Below, in pieces: positions 1-7,107 of a stretch of 19,539 nucleotides of DNA (position 1 is the stretch's first letter; every line of letters starts with the position of its first letter). This DNA is from an uncultured Eubacteriales bacterium (GTDB taxonomy: Bacteria > Bacillota > Clostridia > Christensenellales > Aristaeellaceae). A program made the position numbers and the translations under genes. A model generated the notes under the pieces. That model was not told the DNA's origin. It was given only the letters and a program-made list of their open reading frames with translations, and did no database searches. The stretch covers positions 1 through 19,539 of the forward strand of contig UQEF01000055.1 in NCBI GenBank assembly GCA_900540045.1, given 5' to 3'.

Positions 1-44
1 TCTGTATCGTTTTCAAGGTTCGTTGCTCTCAAGCGAGCTTGTAC

Positions 45-105
45 ATCATAGCACGGTTCCCCCTCCCTGTCAACACCTTTTTTCGAATTTTTTGACTTCT
101 TTTTT
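45..105 (-). promoter_or_regulatory. Very strong leftward promoter with phased A-tracts, rRNA-operon-like
   Basis: On the minus strand a perfect -35 TTGACA (68-73) and a near-perfect -10 TATGAT (45-50) are separated by exactly 17 bp. Just upstream are three six-base A-tracts (78-83, 88-93 and 100-105) spaced about one helical turn apart, as in the UP elements of rRNA promoters. Transcription would leave the window at position 1. The leader (about 1-38) reads on the minus strand ...GAACCTTGAAAACGATACAG..., resembling the leader and boxA-like segments that precede rRNA genes in Bacillota. The promoter is seen directly; that it drives an rRNA (or tRNA) operon is inference, because the gene body lies outside the window. 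Confidence 0.8.
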
Positions 106-239
106 AGAATCTTGTATTTCCCGAACCTTTTGATTTATAAGCATTCCCACGTACAGGTACTAGCCCGGATGTTCTTCTCTCCGAAAAGACCGAACGTTCG
201 TGACCATCTATTGCCGAAGCGTTTTGCATCAAAACCAAA

Positions 240-268
240 TTGCATTTTTGCCCAAATCAGGCTATACT
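240..268 (+). promoter_or_regulatory. Sigma-A-type promoter of ychF
   Basis: TTGCAT (240-245) and TATACT (263-268) are separated by 17 bp and lie 38 bp before the ychF start. This is a good vegetative promoter, divergent from the leftward promoter at 45-73. The stretch between them (106-239) holds no gene that I can support. Confidence 0.65.
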
Positions 269-306
269 ACCTGTTGAAAAACGCATATACTGAGGAAGTG
301 GACGAG

Positions 307-1398
307 ATGAAGCTGGGAATTGTGGGACTCCCAAACGTAGGCAAGAGCACGCTGTTCAACGCCATTACGCGCGCGGGTGCGCAGGCGGCCAACTATCCTT
401 TCTGCACCATCGAGCCCAACACCGGCGTGGTACCCGTGCCGGACAAGCGGCTTGACGAGCTGGCGAGGATGTATCAGCCCAAGAAAGTCACGCCGGCGAC
501 GGTGGAATTTGTGGACATTGCAGGCCTGGTGAAGGGCGCCAGCCGCGGCGAGGGGCTGGGCAACAAATTCCTTTCTCATATTCGCGAAGTGGATGCCATC
601 GTTCACGTGGTGCGCTGCTTTGAGGACGAAAACATCATCCACGTCGATGGCAGCATCGATCCCAGGCGCGATATTGAGGTCATCGATCTGGAGCTGATTC
701 TGGCGGACCTTGAGACCGTGGAACGGCGCACGGAGAAGGCGCGCCATCTGCTGAAGAACGGGGACAAGCTGAGGGCATTGGAAGCAGACGTAGGCGAACG
801 GCTGAAGGCTCATCTGGAAGCCGGCAAGCCCGCGCGCACCTTTGCCATGACCGATGAGGAGCGCGAGATCGTATCCGGCTGGTTTCTGCTCACCGACAAA
901 CCGGTCATCTACGCCGCCAACATCGCGGACAGCGAAATCGGTCAGCCAGATTCGGCCCACGTCAAGGCTGTTCGGGAGATTGCACAGGCTGAGGGATCGC
1001 AGGTCTTTACCATCAGCGCGCAGATAGAGGAAGAAATCGCTCAGATGGAGCCGGAGGAAAAGGACGCCTTCCTGACCGAGCTGGGCCTGGGACAGAGCGG
1101 TCTGGACCGGCTCATTGCCGCGTGCTACACGCTTCTGGGCCTGATCTCCTTCCTCACGGCCGGTGCGGACGAGTGTCGGGCATGGACCATCAGGCGGGGT
1201 ACGAAGGCGCCACAGGCTGCGGGCAAGATTCACACGGACTTTGAACGCGGCTTCATCCGGGCCGAGGTGGTGGCCTTCGATGATCTGAAGGCCCAGGGCG
1301 GCATGGCCGCCTGCCGTGAGAAGGGTCTGGTGCGCAGCGAAGGCAAGGACTACGTCATGCGCGACGGCGACGTGGTGCTGTTCCGCTTCAACGTATAA
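307..1398 (+). CDS. ychF: Redox-regulated ATPase YchF (Obg-family, ATP-preferring)
   Basis: This is a 363-residue universal translation-associated P-loop ATPase of the Obg/TRAFAC class, which binds ribosomes and has been linked to stress responses. The P-loop GLPNVGKST lies at residues 7-15. Switch II reads [10 protein letters not shown], with leucine where ordinary GTPases have the catalytic glutamine, the hallmark of this hydrophobic-substituted subfamily. The C-terminal third carries a TGS domain (from about [14 protein letters not shown]) ending in [11 protein letters not shown]. The length matches the family. The reading frame stays open upstream, but the start at 307 follows a GAGGAAG-like ribosome binding site and gives the conserved [11 protein letters not shown]-terminus. 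A gene for an ATP-grasp enzyme follows 18 nt later in a likely operon. Confidence 0.97.
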   Translation: MKLGIVGLPNVGKSTLFNAITRAGAQAANYPFCTIEPNTGVVPVPDKRLDELARMYQPKKVTPATVEFVDIAGLVKGASRGEGLGNKFLSHIREVDAIVHVVRCFEDENIIHVDGSIDPRRDIEVIDLELILADLETVERRTEKARHLLKNGDKLRALEADVGERLKAHLEAGKPARTFAMTDEEREIVSGWFLLTDKPVIYAANIADSEIGQPDSAHVKAVREIAQAEGSQVFTISAQIEEEIAQMEPEEKDAFLTELGLGQSGLDRLIAACYTLLGLISFLTAGADECRAWTIRRGTKAPQAAGKIHTDFERGFIRAEVVAFDDLKAQGGMAACREKGLVRSEGKDYVMRDGDVVLFRFNV

Positions 1399-1416
1399 GG
1401 CAGGGAGGCCGGGGGT

Positions 1417-2427
1417 ATGTCGAAGTTTTCCTTCTTTCTGAAACGCCTGGTGCGCATGGACTGGAAGGCCATGTGGAAGACGGCGGGCATGCTGCGCAAG
1501 CCCAGCGGCAAAAGCCGTCTATGGCTCTTGGCCGACATGCTGCGCTGCGCCCTGAAGTACAACGCCGGATATGTGGACTATAAAATCGCGCAGATGTACC
1601 GTCTCAATGACGCGCAACGCAAAACCCAGATCACGCGCGGCCTGAGCAACCAGATCGTGAGGCGGATGAACGACAAGGCGTATTGGTACCTGTTTGATGA
1701 CAAGGCCACCTTCAATGAGCTGTTTAAGGAAGAAGTGGGGCGCGGCTGGATGAAGCTGAGTCCGGACACGGACCCGGAGGCCTTCAAGGCGTTTCTGGCC
1801 GCTCACCCCGACATCATCGCCAAGCCACTGGAAGGGAGCAGCGGGGTGGGCATTGCCCGCTATACGCAGGATGACTGGCAGGGCCGGGAGGACGATTTTC
1901 TCAAGGAGCTGCTCGATGGCCAAATTGGCATCATCGAGGAGCGGGTCATCCAGCATCCCAGGCTGATGGCCCTGTGCCCCACGTCGGTCAACACCATCCG
2001 CATCGCCACACTCCTGGGCGATAAAAAGCAGGGGATCGTATATGCCTTTCTGCGCATCGGCAACGGCAAGGTGATGGACAACGTCGATCAGGGCGGCATG
2101 GCCGCGCGCGTGGACCTGGAAAGCGGCAAGCTGCTCACCGTAGGCGCGGACAAGCAGGGCAACACCTATACCGAGCACCCCATGACGCATACGCCCATCG
2201 TGGGCTTTGAGGTTCCCTTTTTTGAGGAAGCCAAGGCCATGTGCCTCAAAGCCGCACAGAAGGTGCCGCAGATGCGCTTTGTGGCCTGGGATGTGGCCGT
2301 CACCGAGAAGGGCCCCGTGTTTATCGAGGGCAACAGCTTTCCCAGCCACGCCGTGCCCCAGTTTGCGGCGCACTACCCGGATGGCATCGGCATCATGCGG
2401 GAGTTTCGGGAGTTTATCGACATCTGA
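1417..2427 (+). CDS. ATP-grasp enzyme, sugar-transfer-associated type
   Basis: This 336-residue protein resembles the 'sugar-transfer associated ATP-grasp' family found in polysaccharide and cell-envelope loci, whose exact substrates are mostly unknown. ATP-grasp enzymes activate a carboxylate with ATP and ligate it to an amine or other nucleophile. Visible features are a basic N-terminus with helical segments, the lysine of IIAKPLEG (about residue 136) before the flexible Gly-rich loop EGSSGVG, the nucleotide-binding segment EERVIQH, the NTIRIAT strand, DNVDQGG, and a C-terminal metal/ATP-binding core VAWDVAV...IEGNSFPSHAVPQF. The start follows AGGGAGG with suitable spacing. It is probably co-transcribed with ychF and ends at the terminator at 2443-2480. 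The family call is firm; the substrate cannot be told from sequence. Confidence 0.88.
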   Translation: MSKFSFFLKRLVRMDWKAMWKTAGMLRKPSGKSRLWLLADMLRCALKYNAGYVDYKIAQMYRLNDAQRKTQITRGLSNQIVRRMNDKAYWYLFDDKATFNELFKEEVGRGWMKLSPDTDPEAFKAFLAAHPDIIAKPLEGSSGVGIARYTQDDWQGREDDFLKELLDGQIGIIEERVIQHPRLMALCPTSVNTIRIATLLGDKKQGIVYAFLRIGNGKVMDNVDQGGMAARVDLESGKLLTVGADKQGNTYTEHPMTHTPIVGFEVPFFEEAKAMCLKAAQKVPQMRFVAWDVAVTEKGPVFIEGNSFPSHAVPQFAAHYPDGIGIMREFREFIDI

Positions 2428-2442
2428 ACCACCGGAGATGCG

Positions 2443-2480
2443 AAACCGCGGCAGGACGAAGATCCGCCGCGGTTTTCTCT
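2443..2480 (+). terminator. Intrinsic terminator of the ychF/ATP-grasp unit
   Basis: AAACCGCGGC (2443-2452) pairs perfectly over 10 bp with GCCGCGGTTT (2466-2475). The hairpin is followed by a U-rich tail (TTCTCTTT) and begins 15 nt after the stop codon. The 2481-2666 gap that follows shows no further gene. Confidence 0.85.
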
Positions 2481-2666
2481 TTCACTTTGCAAGGGACTTC
2501 TCTTCCTTCTTGCTTTGTGGCCAGCAGCTGTCCCGGACTGTAAAATCTTTGACGAAACGCAGCCACAGGCAGGAAAAGACGGCTCGCAGAGGGAATGAAT
2601 GTCATAGCGCAGCTTTGCGCTTCGGCCGCCTGGCAAGCGGCAAAAAAACAACAAAGGAGCATTCCC

Positions 2667-3488
2667 ATGAGCAAGCATCTCTCCCCCGCCTATCAGCTGT
2701 ACTCCGCGCGCGAGGACGCCAGCAACGACCTGGAGGGCGTTTTGGACCAGCTTTCCCGCATGGGCTACGAGGGCGTGGAATTTGCGGGATTTTTTGAAAA
2801 AACAGCCAAGGAGGTACGCAAGCTGCTCAAGCATACCGGTCTCAAGGCCGTGAGCAGCCACGTGCCTCTGCAGCAGATCCGGGACGACATGCAGTCCGTC
2901 CTGGATTACCACGAGGAGCTGGAGTGCGGTTGCATTGCCGTGCCCTATCTGGCCGAGGAGGACCGCCCGGGTCAGCCCGGCTTTGCCCGCGTGCTGGAAA
3001 CGCTGTATACCTTCGGCCGGCAGTGCAAAAAACGCGGCATCGTGTTGCTCTATCACAACCACGACTTTGAATTTGCTCAGATCAGCGGCATGACGGCCCT
3101 GGACTTCCTCTACGCGGCGGTGCCTGCGTCCGCGCTCAAATGCGAGCTGGACACCTGTTGGATTCGCTACGCAGGAGCCGACCCGGCCGACTATCTCCGC
3201 CGCTACGCGGAGCGCTGCCCCGTGGTGCATCTCAAGGACTACGTGGGCGATCCCGGCGGGCCTGCGCCCTACGCGCTTCTGGGCCAGGACGCGCCCGCGC
3301 GCGAGGACGGCGGGCAGCCTTTCCTGTTCAAGCCTTTGGGAGGCGGCTGTCAGGACATTCCCGCACTGGTGGAGGCTGCGCGCGAAGCCGGCACGCGCTG
3401 GCTGGTGGTGGAGCAGGACGAAAGCCCCGAGCGCCCCGCTCTGGAGGATGCCCGCCTGAGCGCCGAGCACCTGCTGCCGCTGCTGTGA
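2667..3488 (+). CDS. Sugar phosphate isomerase/epimerase, xylose-isomerase-like TIM barrel
   Basis: This 273-residue protein matches the xylose-isomerase-like TIM-barrel superfamily (sugar phosphate isomerases/epimerases such as IolE- or hydroxypyruvate-isomerase-like proteins). Likely metal and substrate ligands, placed as usual at barrel strand ends, are E38 in GYEGVEFAG, H65 in SSHVP, H132 in LYHNHDFEF, E160/D162 in CELDTCW, H188 in VVHLKDY and E249 in LVVEQDE. An in-frame ATG lies 72 nt upstream, but the start at 2667 is preceded by a good AAAGGAG site and gives the family-typical N-terminus. It is a single-gene unit bounded by terminators on both sides. The neighbours do not reveal the sugar, so the substrate is unknown. 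Confidence 0.88.
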   Translation: MSKHLSPAYQLYSAREDASNDLEGVLDQLSRMGYEGVEFAGFFEKTAKEVRKLLKHTGLKAVSSHVPLQQIRDDMQSVLDYHEELECGCIAVPYLAEEDRPGQPGFARVLETLYTFGRQCKKRGIVLLYHNHDFEFAQISGMTALDFLYAAVPASALKCELDTCWIRYAGADPADYLRRYAERCPVVHLKDYVGDPGGPAPYALLGQDAPAREDGGQPFLFKPLGGGCQDIPALVEAAREAGTRWLVVEQDESPERPALEDARLSAEHLLPLL

Positions 3489-3550
3489 GGTCTTGCGGGC
3501 CGGGTGGACAGCGGGCGCCCGGATAGCGCGGCTTTTCTGAAAACGTTCTT

Positions 3551-3589
3551 GGGCGGCGGCGAATTTTTTCGCCGTCGCCCTTGCTTTTT
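3551..3589 (+). terminator. Intrinsic terminator of the TIM-barrel gene
   Basis: GGGCGGCGGCGAA (3551-3563) pairs with TTCGCCGTCGCCC (3568-3580) over 13 bp with one G-U pair and a short T loop, followed by TTGCTTTTT. It sits 62 nt after the stop. Confidence 0.88.
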
Positions 3590-3609
3590 GCCGAAAACAG
3601 GTCTATCCT
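3581..3609 (+). promoter_or_regulatory. Possible promoter of the PII-like/antiporter operon
   Basis: TTGCTT (3581-3586) and TATCCT (3604-3609) are 17 bp apart and lie about 50 bp before the PII-like start. The -35 overlaps the T-tail of the preceding terminator. The match is moderate, but some promoter is needed here because the upstream unit ends in a strong terminator. Confidence 0.4.
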
Positions 3610-3658
3610 GTTGGATGGCTCTGGGAGGGGCCTATTCTGAGAGAATGTAGGTGATTGC

Positions 3659-3997
3659 ATGCAGGTTTTGACATTGGTTCTCAACCGCACGGAGTGCCTG
3701 GAGGAACTGCTGGAGGCGCTGCTGAAAAGCGGCATTCACGGCGGTACCGTCGTGGACAGCACTGGCATGATGCGCGTAATCGACCAGAGTGGTGATGATC
3801 TTCCCATGTTTGCCGCGCTGCGGCAGCTGTTCGATCCGGAGCGCAAAAGCAGCAAAACCCTGGTCATGGTGCTTGATGACGCGCAGGTGGCGGTGGCGCG
3901 CGAGGTAATCAACCGGGTGACCGGCGGCCTGGACCAGCCCGATACAGGCATTCTGTTTGCCGTTCCGGCGCTGTTTGTGGAGGGGATGAAGCCATGA
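3659..3997 (+). CDS. PII-like small regulatory protein
   Basis: This 112-residue protein has the beta-alpha-beta-beta-alpha-beta pattern of PII/GlnB-like trimeric sensors. The elements are strand VLTLVLN (residues 3-9), helix ECLEELLEALLKSG, strand GGTVVDSTGM, a variable loop (about 38-62) in the T-loop position, strand KTLVMVLDD, helix VAVAREVINRV and strand GILFAVPALFVEGM. PII-like proteins usually bind adenine nucleotides or other small metabolites and gate transporters or enzymes. The classic uridylylated T-loop tyrosine is not visible, so it is not canonical GlnB. The start has a GGTGA ribosome binding site. Its stop overlaps the antiporter start (ATGA at 3994-3997), implying translational coupling and a role controlling that transporter. 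Fold assignment is by pattern only. Confidence 0.7.
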   Translation: MQVLTLVLNRTECLEELLEALLKSGIHGGTVVDSTGMMRVIDQSGDDLPMFAALRQLFDPERKSSKTLVMVLDDAQVAVAREVINRVTGGLDQPDTGILFAVPALFVEGMKP

Positions 3998-5211
3998 ACA
4001 CGCTGCTGGCGCTGTCCATTGCCATCGCTGCCGGGCTGGCGGTGAGCCGCCTGGCGCGGCTGGTACGGCTGCCAAACGTGACGGCCTTTCTGGTGGGCGG
4101 CCTGATCATTGGCCCTTCGGTGCTGGGCATACTTCCCCGGGATATGCTGGACGGCTTCTCCGTCATTACGGAAGCCGCGTTGGGCTTCATCGCCTATTCC
4201 ATCGGTGCCGAATTCAAGATGAGTTATCTCAAGCGCATCGGCGCCAAGCCTCTGACCATCACGGTCTTTGAGGGTCTGGGCGCGGTCGTTCTGGTGGACG
4301 TAGTGCTGATTGGCTGCTCTCTGGCGGGCATACCGGGCTTTGATCTGCCCATGTGCGTGGCGCTGGGTGCCATTGCCGCCGCCACCGCGCCTGCGGCTAC
4401 GCTGATGGTCATCCGTCAGTACAAGGCACGCGGCCCGGTGAGCGATATGCTGTTGCCTGTGGTCGCCATGGATGATGCGCTGGGCCTGATCGCTTTCGCC
4501 ATTTCCATGAACATCGCCCAGACGCTGCAAAGCGGCGCGGCCATGACGGTGCAGGGCATGCTCGTCTCTCCCCTTCTGGAGATCGTTGGCTCAGTCGTGC
4601 TGGGCGCGGCGTTGGGCCTGCTGCTGAGTCTGCTGGCGCGTTTCTTCCGGTCGCGCGGAAACAAGCTGGCGCTGACCATCGCCTTTGTGTTTCTGGCGCT
4701 GGCGTTGTGCGATCTGTGGGGTCTGAGCAACCTTTTGTGCATTATGATGATCGGCGCGGTGATGACCAACCTCTGCCCCGCCGCCAGCGTCATCATCGAG
4801 CAGACGGACCGCTTCACGCCTCCGCTGTTCCTTTTGTTCTTTGTGATTTCCGGCGCAGAGCTGGATTTGTCCGTCCTGCCCACGGTGGGACTGGTGGGCG
4901 CCTGCTATGTGGTGGTGCGCGTCCTGGGCAAGTGGCTCGGCTCGTTCCTGGGTTCCCGCTTGGTGAACGCTCATCCCAATGTGCAAAAATACCTGGGCTT
5001 CACGCTGATTCCCCAGGCGGGTGTAGCCATCGGCATGGCGCAGCTGGCGCTTACGCGCCTTCCCGCCTACGGCAGCCGCATCCAGGCCGTGGTGCTCGCG
5101 GGCACGCTGATTTATGAGCTCGTCGGCCCGGTGGTGACCAAGCTGGCCCTGAGCCGCGCGGGCGAAATTCCCGCAGCTGCGGTCAAGGCGGGCGCGGCGA
5201 CGAAAGGCTAA
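3994..5211 (+). CDS. CPA2-family cation:proton antiporter
   Basis: This 405-residue, almost wholly hydrophobic membrane protein has roughly 12 predicted helices. It starts with the family-typical segment RLARLVRLPNVTAFLVGGLIIGP. The crossover motifs are ALGAIAAATAPAATL (about residues 123-137) and MDDALGLIAF, with adjacent aspartates D160/D161 in the position of the ion-binding pair of NapA/CPA2 exchangers. It should exchange Na+ or K+ for H+ across the cytoplasmic membrane. There is no C-terminal TrkA-N (RCK) domain; the PII-like protein encoded immediately upstream with a 4-nt overlap may supply the regulatory input instead. Its transcript should end at the hairpin now split by the mobile element at 5310-5509. 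Confidence 0.92.
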   Translation: MNTLLALSIAIAAGLAVSRLARLVRLPNVTAFLVGGLIIGPSVLGILPRDMLDGFSVITEAALGFIAYSIGAEFKMSYLKRIGAKPLTITVFEGLGAVVLVDVVLIGCSLAGIPGFDLPMCVALGAIAAATAPAATLMVIRQYKARGPVSDMLLPVVAMDDALGLIAFAISMNIAQTLQSGAAMTVQGMLVSPLLEIVGSVVLGAALGLLLSLLARFFRSRGNKLALTIAFVFLALALCDLWGLSNLLCIMMIGAVMTNLCPAASVIIEQTDRFTPPLFLLFFVISGAELDLSVLPTVGLVGACYVVVRVLGKWLGSFLGSRLVNAHPNVQKYLGFTLIPQAGVAIGMAQLALTRLPAYGSRIQAVVLAGTLIYELVGPVVTKLALSRAGEIPAAAVKAGAATKG

Positions 5212-5271
5212 GTGTTCTTCGCCTGTTTTCCCCTGGAAAACGCGACGCCATTGCAGCCTTGCAAAATCAAA

Positions 5272-5309
5272 CAGACGGAAAAGCGGGACGGCCTCTGGAC
5301 CGTCCCGCT
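5272..5309 (-). terminator. Left half of a split bidirectional terminator (28-bp duplication, left copy)
   Basis: Positions 5272-5291 are complementary over a full 20 bp to 5528-5547, which lies beyond the inserted element. This shows that one long hairpin (20-bp stem, 8-nt loop) originally stood here between the convergent antiporter and permease genes. The core 5282-5309 (arms AGCGGGACGG and CCGTCCCGCT, loop CCTCTGGA) is repeated exactly at 5510-5537. This copy keeps a T-tail only on the minus strand (CCCGCTTTTCC), so it would stop leftward transcripts of the permease operon. Confidence 0.85.
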
Positions 5310-5509
5310 CAGCATGTCGAAAAAGTCCGGCCGCACCGGCCTTTTCCGCCAAGACACGTTTCCCCTGCGCTTTCAGCGCGGCCGGGGAAACGCGCAAGGA
5401 AACCTTGCTACGCAAGGCTTCCGAATCCACCGCACGTGTCGCTGGATTCGGATTTCACTCGGAGGGTTACGGCCCTCCGAACCTCTCGAAAGGGTTTTTT
5501 GACAGTCTG
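5310..5509 (+). mobile_element. Non-autonomous hairpin-rich MITE-like element, copy 1
   Basis: This 200-bp element is about 85% identical by eye to 9919-10119. Its ends are imperfect inverted repeats: CAGCATGTCGAAAAA at the left and TTTTTTGACAGTCTG at the right. Inside are successive hairpins. One has arms AAAAG/CTTTT plus CCGG/CCGG (5322-5346). One has GTTTCCCC/GGGGAAAC enclosing GCGC/GCGC (5358-5391). Others are CCTTGC/GCAAGG (5403-5417), CCGAATCCA/TGGATTCGG (5421-5451) and TCGGAGGG/CCCTCCGA (5459-5480). It ends in T6. No transposase is encoded. Its minus strand is open in one frame and reads ...[15 protein letters not shown]..., which is probably not a real protein. Both boundaries are fixed by the flanking 28-bp direct duplication. 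Confidence 0.8.
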
Positions 5510-5547
5510 AGCGGGACGGCCTCTGGACCGTCCCGCTTTTCCGTCTG
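5510..5547 (+). terminator. Right half of the split terminator (28-bp duplication, right copy)
   Basis: Positions 5510-5537 are an exact second copy of 5282-5309. The hairpin (10-bp stem, 8-nt loop) is followed by TTTTCC, so it acts as a terminator for rightward transcripts coming from the antiporter through the element. Its outer arm continues to 5547, pairing with the arm left behind at 5272-5281. Confidence 0.85.
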
Positions 5548-5599
5548 AGAAATTCCCGGCATCCCGAAAGGAAGGGCGCGCATCGAAGCGGCGCTGCGC

Positions 5600-7078
5600 C
5601 TATCGCTTGTCGCGATCGATCATCTCCAGCGAAAGGGTCGACAGCAAGGCGAAGGCCAGCGCAAACAGGACCAGCATCATCCAGTTTCCCATCACGTTGT
5701 CCAGCGTTCTCTCATAGTCGGGATTGTAGCTGGCATCGGCCGTCTTTTCCTCGATCACCGTCTTGACCTTTTCCTCACCAAAGAAGTCAAGTAATTCACC
5801 AATGGTCGCCTTGAAGGTAAACTCCCGGTCTCTGTGCGCCTGGAGGGCCTCGTTTTCAACCAAAAATTCGGTAATTTCACCCAGCGTAACGGGCTGGTTG
5901 ATCTCCTCGTCCTTCCTTTCCATCAGGGTTTCCCTGACTCCCAACGCATCCAGAGCCTCTCCCAGCGTAAAGGTGTAGGTGACCTCCTGATCCAGAACCT
6001 CCTGCGCATTTTCATCCTCCAGAAGGCTTTTAAGCATGTCTCCCGCTGTGATGGCGGCAGTGCTCTCGGAGGCCGGCAAAAGCGTCTGGCTCCAGAGCTG
6101 CTGCAGTCCCTCCATTTGCAGCATGGCCGTAAGCAGCTCCCGCAGGGACAGGGTCTGGACGATTTCCTTGTCGCTTACATGCAGAATCTCATCCGCCGCG
6201 CCGAGGATTTCAGCCACCTCACCCACGGTGAAGGGCCTGATGACCTCCATGTCCTGACGGCTGGCAAGGAACGTATTGTCCTCATCCCCCAGCAGATCCA
6301 GAATCTGCCCCAGGGTGACGGTGCCTCCCACTTCGTTGTCCCGCATCTTGGAGAGGGTGTTCCAGGCAGTTACCATGGGCGCCTCGTTGTATCCTGACTG
6401 GGCCGCAATTACCTTGATGCCGTAATTGGAAATGGTATAATCCGCCAGTGGACGGGTCCAGTCCGGAAGGGGCAGCAGTCCGCCCGAGAATACCAGCTGA
6501 AAGATCAGCACGAAGGGCATCACGGTCATGGCGCCGGTGGTTGTATGCGCCACGCTGGAGATAAACAGGCTCATCATGTCCGATGCATAGGAGATCAGCA
6601 GTATGGAGATCCCCACATCCAGAATCATCCACCGGGTCATGAAGCCCGGTACGGGAAACGCAACCCCCATCATCTCCATCACATATACCGAGAGGCCTGT
6701 CTGCGTCAGGCACAGGGCAAACTGATAGATCATATGGGACGCCACATAGGAAGAGATGTGCATACCCGACCGGTGCTCCCGCTTGATGATGGGCCGCTCG
6801 CGGCAAACGGACTGAATGGAATTGAAGCAGCCGTTCCAGATCGCCACGCATGTCAGCGCAAACGCGCCCTTGAGGTTTCCCTCCATCGTCAGGAAAAAAT
6901 CCTTGCGGATTACCATGCTCACCAGCGCGGCGATAATCGCCGCCATGGGCAGCACCTTCCAGTCGCTCTGGTAGATGAAAAAGCGCAGCTGTTTTTCCAC
7001 ATAGATAGGAATCTGGCTGGCACGGCCCCTGTGGCGGATTCTTCTGCTGATCGGTTTGTTGACGCGTACTTCAGCCAT
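5600..7078 (-). CDS. ABC-2/ABCG-like transporter permease with 27-residue repeats in its extracytoplasmic loop
   Basis: This 492-residue membrane protein is the permease partner of the ATPase encoded upstream. A basic cytoplasmic N-terminus (with YVEKQLRFFIYQSDWK) leads into about five hydrophobic segments (roughly 42-58, 70-85, 110-135, 148-170 and 180-200). A sixth lies near 465-483, before EMIDRDKR. This is the ABC-2/ABCG plan with a long loop between TM5 and TM6. The loop (about 250-445) holds about seven copies of a 27-residue unit around T-[LVI]-G-E-x-L-x-x-[LF], for example FTLGEALDALG, VTLGEITEFLV and ATIGELLDFFG. The start at 7078 is chosen because it follows GGAGGTG by 5 nt; a GTG-less extension to 7093 lacks a site. 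Cargo is unknown. Confidence 0.85.
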   Translation of the reverse strand: MAEVRVNKPISRRIRHRGRASQIPIYVEKQLRFFIYQSDWKVLPMAAIIAALVSMVIRKDFFLTMEGNLKGAFALTCVAIWNGCFNSIQSVCRERPIIKREHRSGMHISSYVASHMIYQFALCLTQTGLSVYVMEMMGVAFPVPGFMTRWMILDVGISILLISYASDMMSLFISSVAHTTTGAMTVMPFVLIFQLVFSGGLLPLPDWTRPLADYTISNYGIKVIAAQSGYNEAPMVTAWNTLSKMRDNEVGGTVTLGQILDLLGDEDNTFLASRQDMEVIRPFTVGEVAEILGAADEILHVSDKEIVQTLSLRELLTAMLQMEGLQQLWSQTLLPASESTAAITAGDMLKSLLEDENAQEVLDQEVTYTFTLGEALDALGVRETLMERKDEEINQPVTLGEITEFLVENEALQAHRDREFTFKATIGELLDFFGEEKVKTVIEEKTADASYNPDYERTLDNVMGNWMMLVLFALAFALLSTLSLEMIDRDKR

Positions 7079-7107
7079 GCTGCACCTCCGCATACTTCAA
7101 AATGAAC

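Noticed and set aside
191..200. Perfect palindrome CGAACGTTCG upstream of ychF as a LexA site
   Set aside because: The Bacillota LexA box has four extra bases between CGAAC and GTTCG. This compact palindrome lacks them and is far from the promoter core.
112..306. Upstream extension of the ychF frame to 112
   Set aside because: The extra residues are not part of the conserved YchF N-terminus, overlap the promoter at 240-268, and the start at 307 has its own ribosome binding site.
5310..5509. Group II intron or HEARO/OMEGA-type RNA as identity of the 200-bp element
   Set aside because: Group IIC introns do target terminators but do not leave a duplicated hairpin, and no intron domain V or nuclease ORF is seen. 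Terminal inverted repeats plus direct duplications fit a DNA transposon derivative better.
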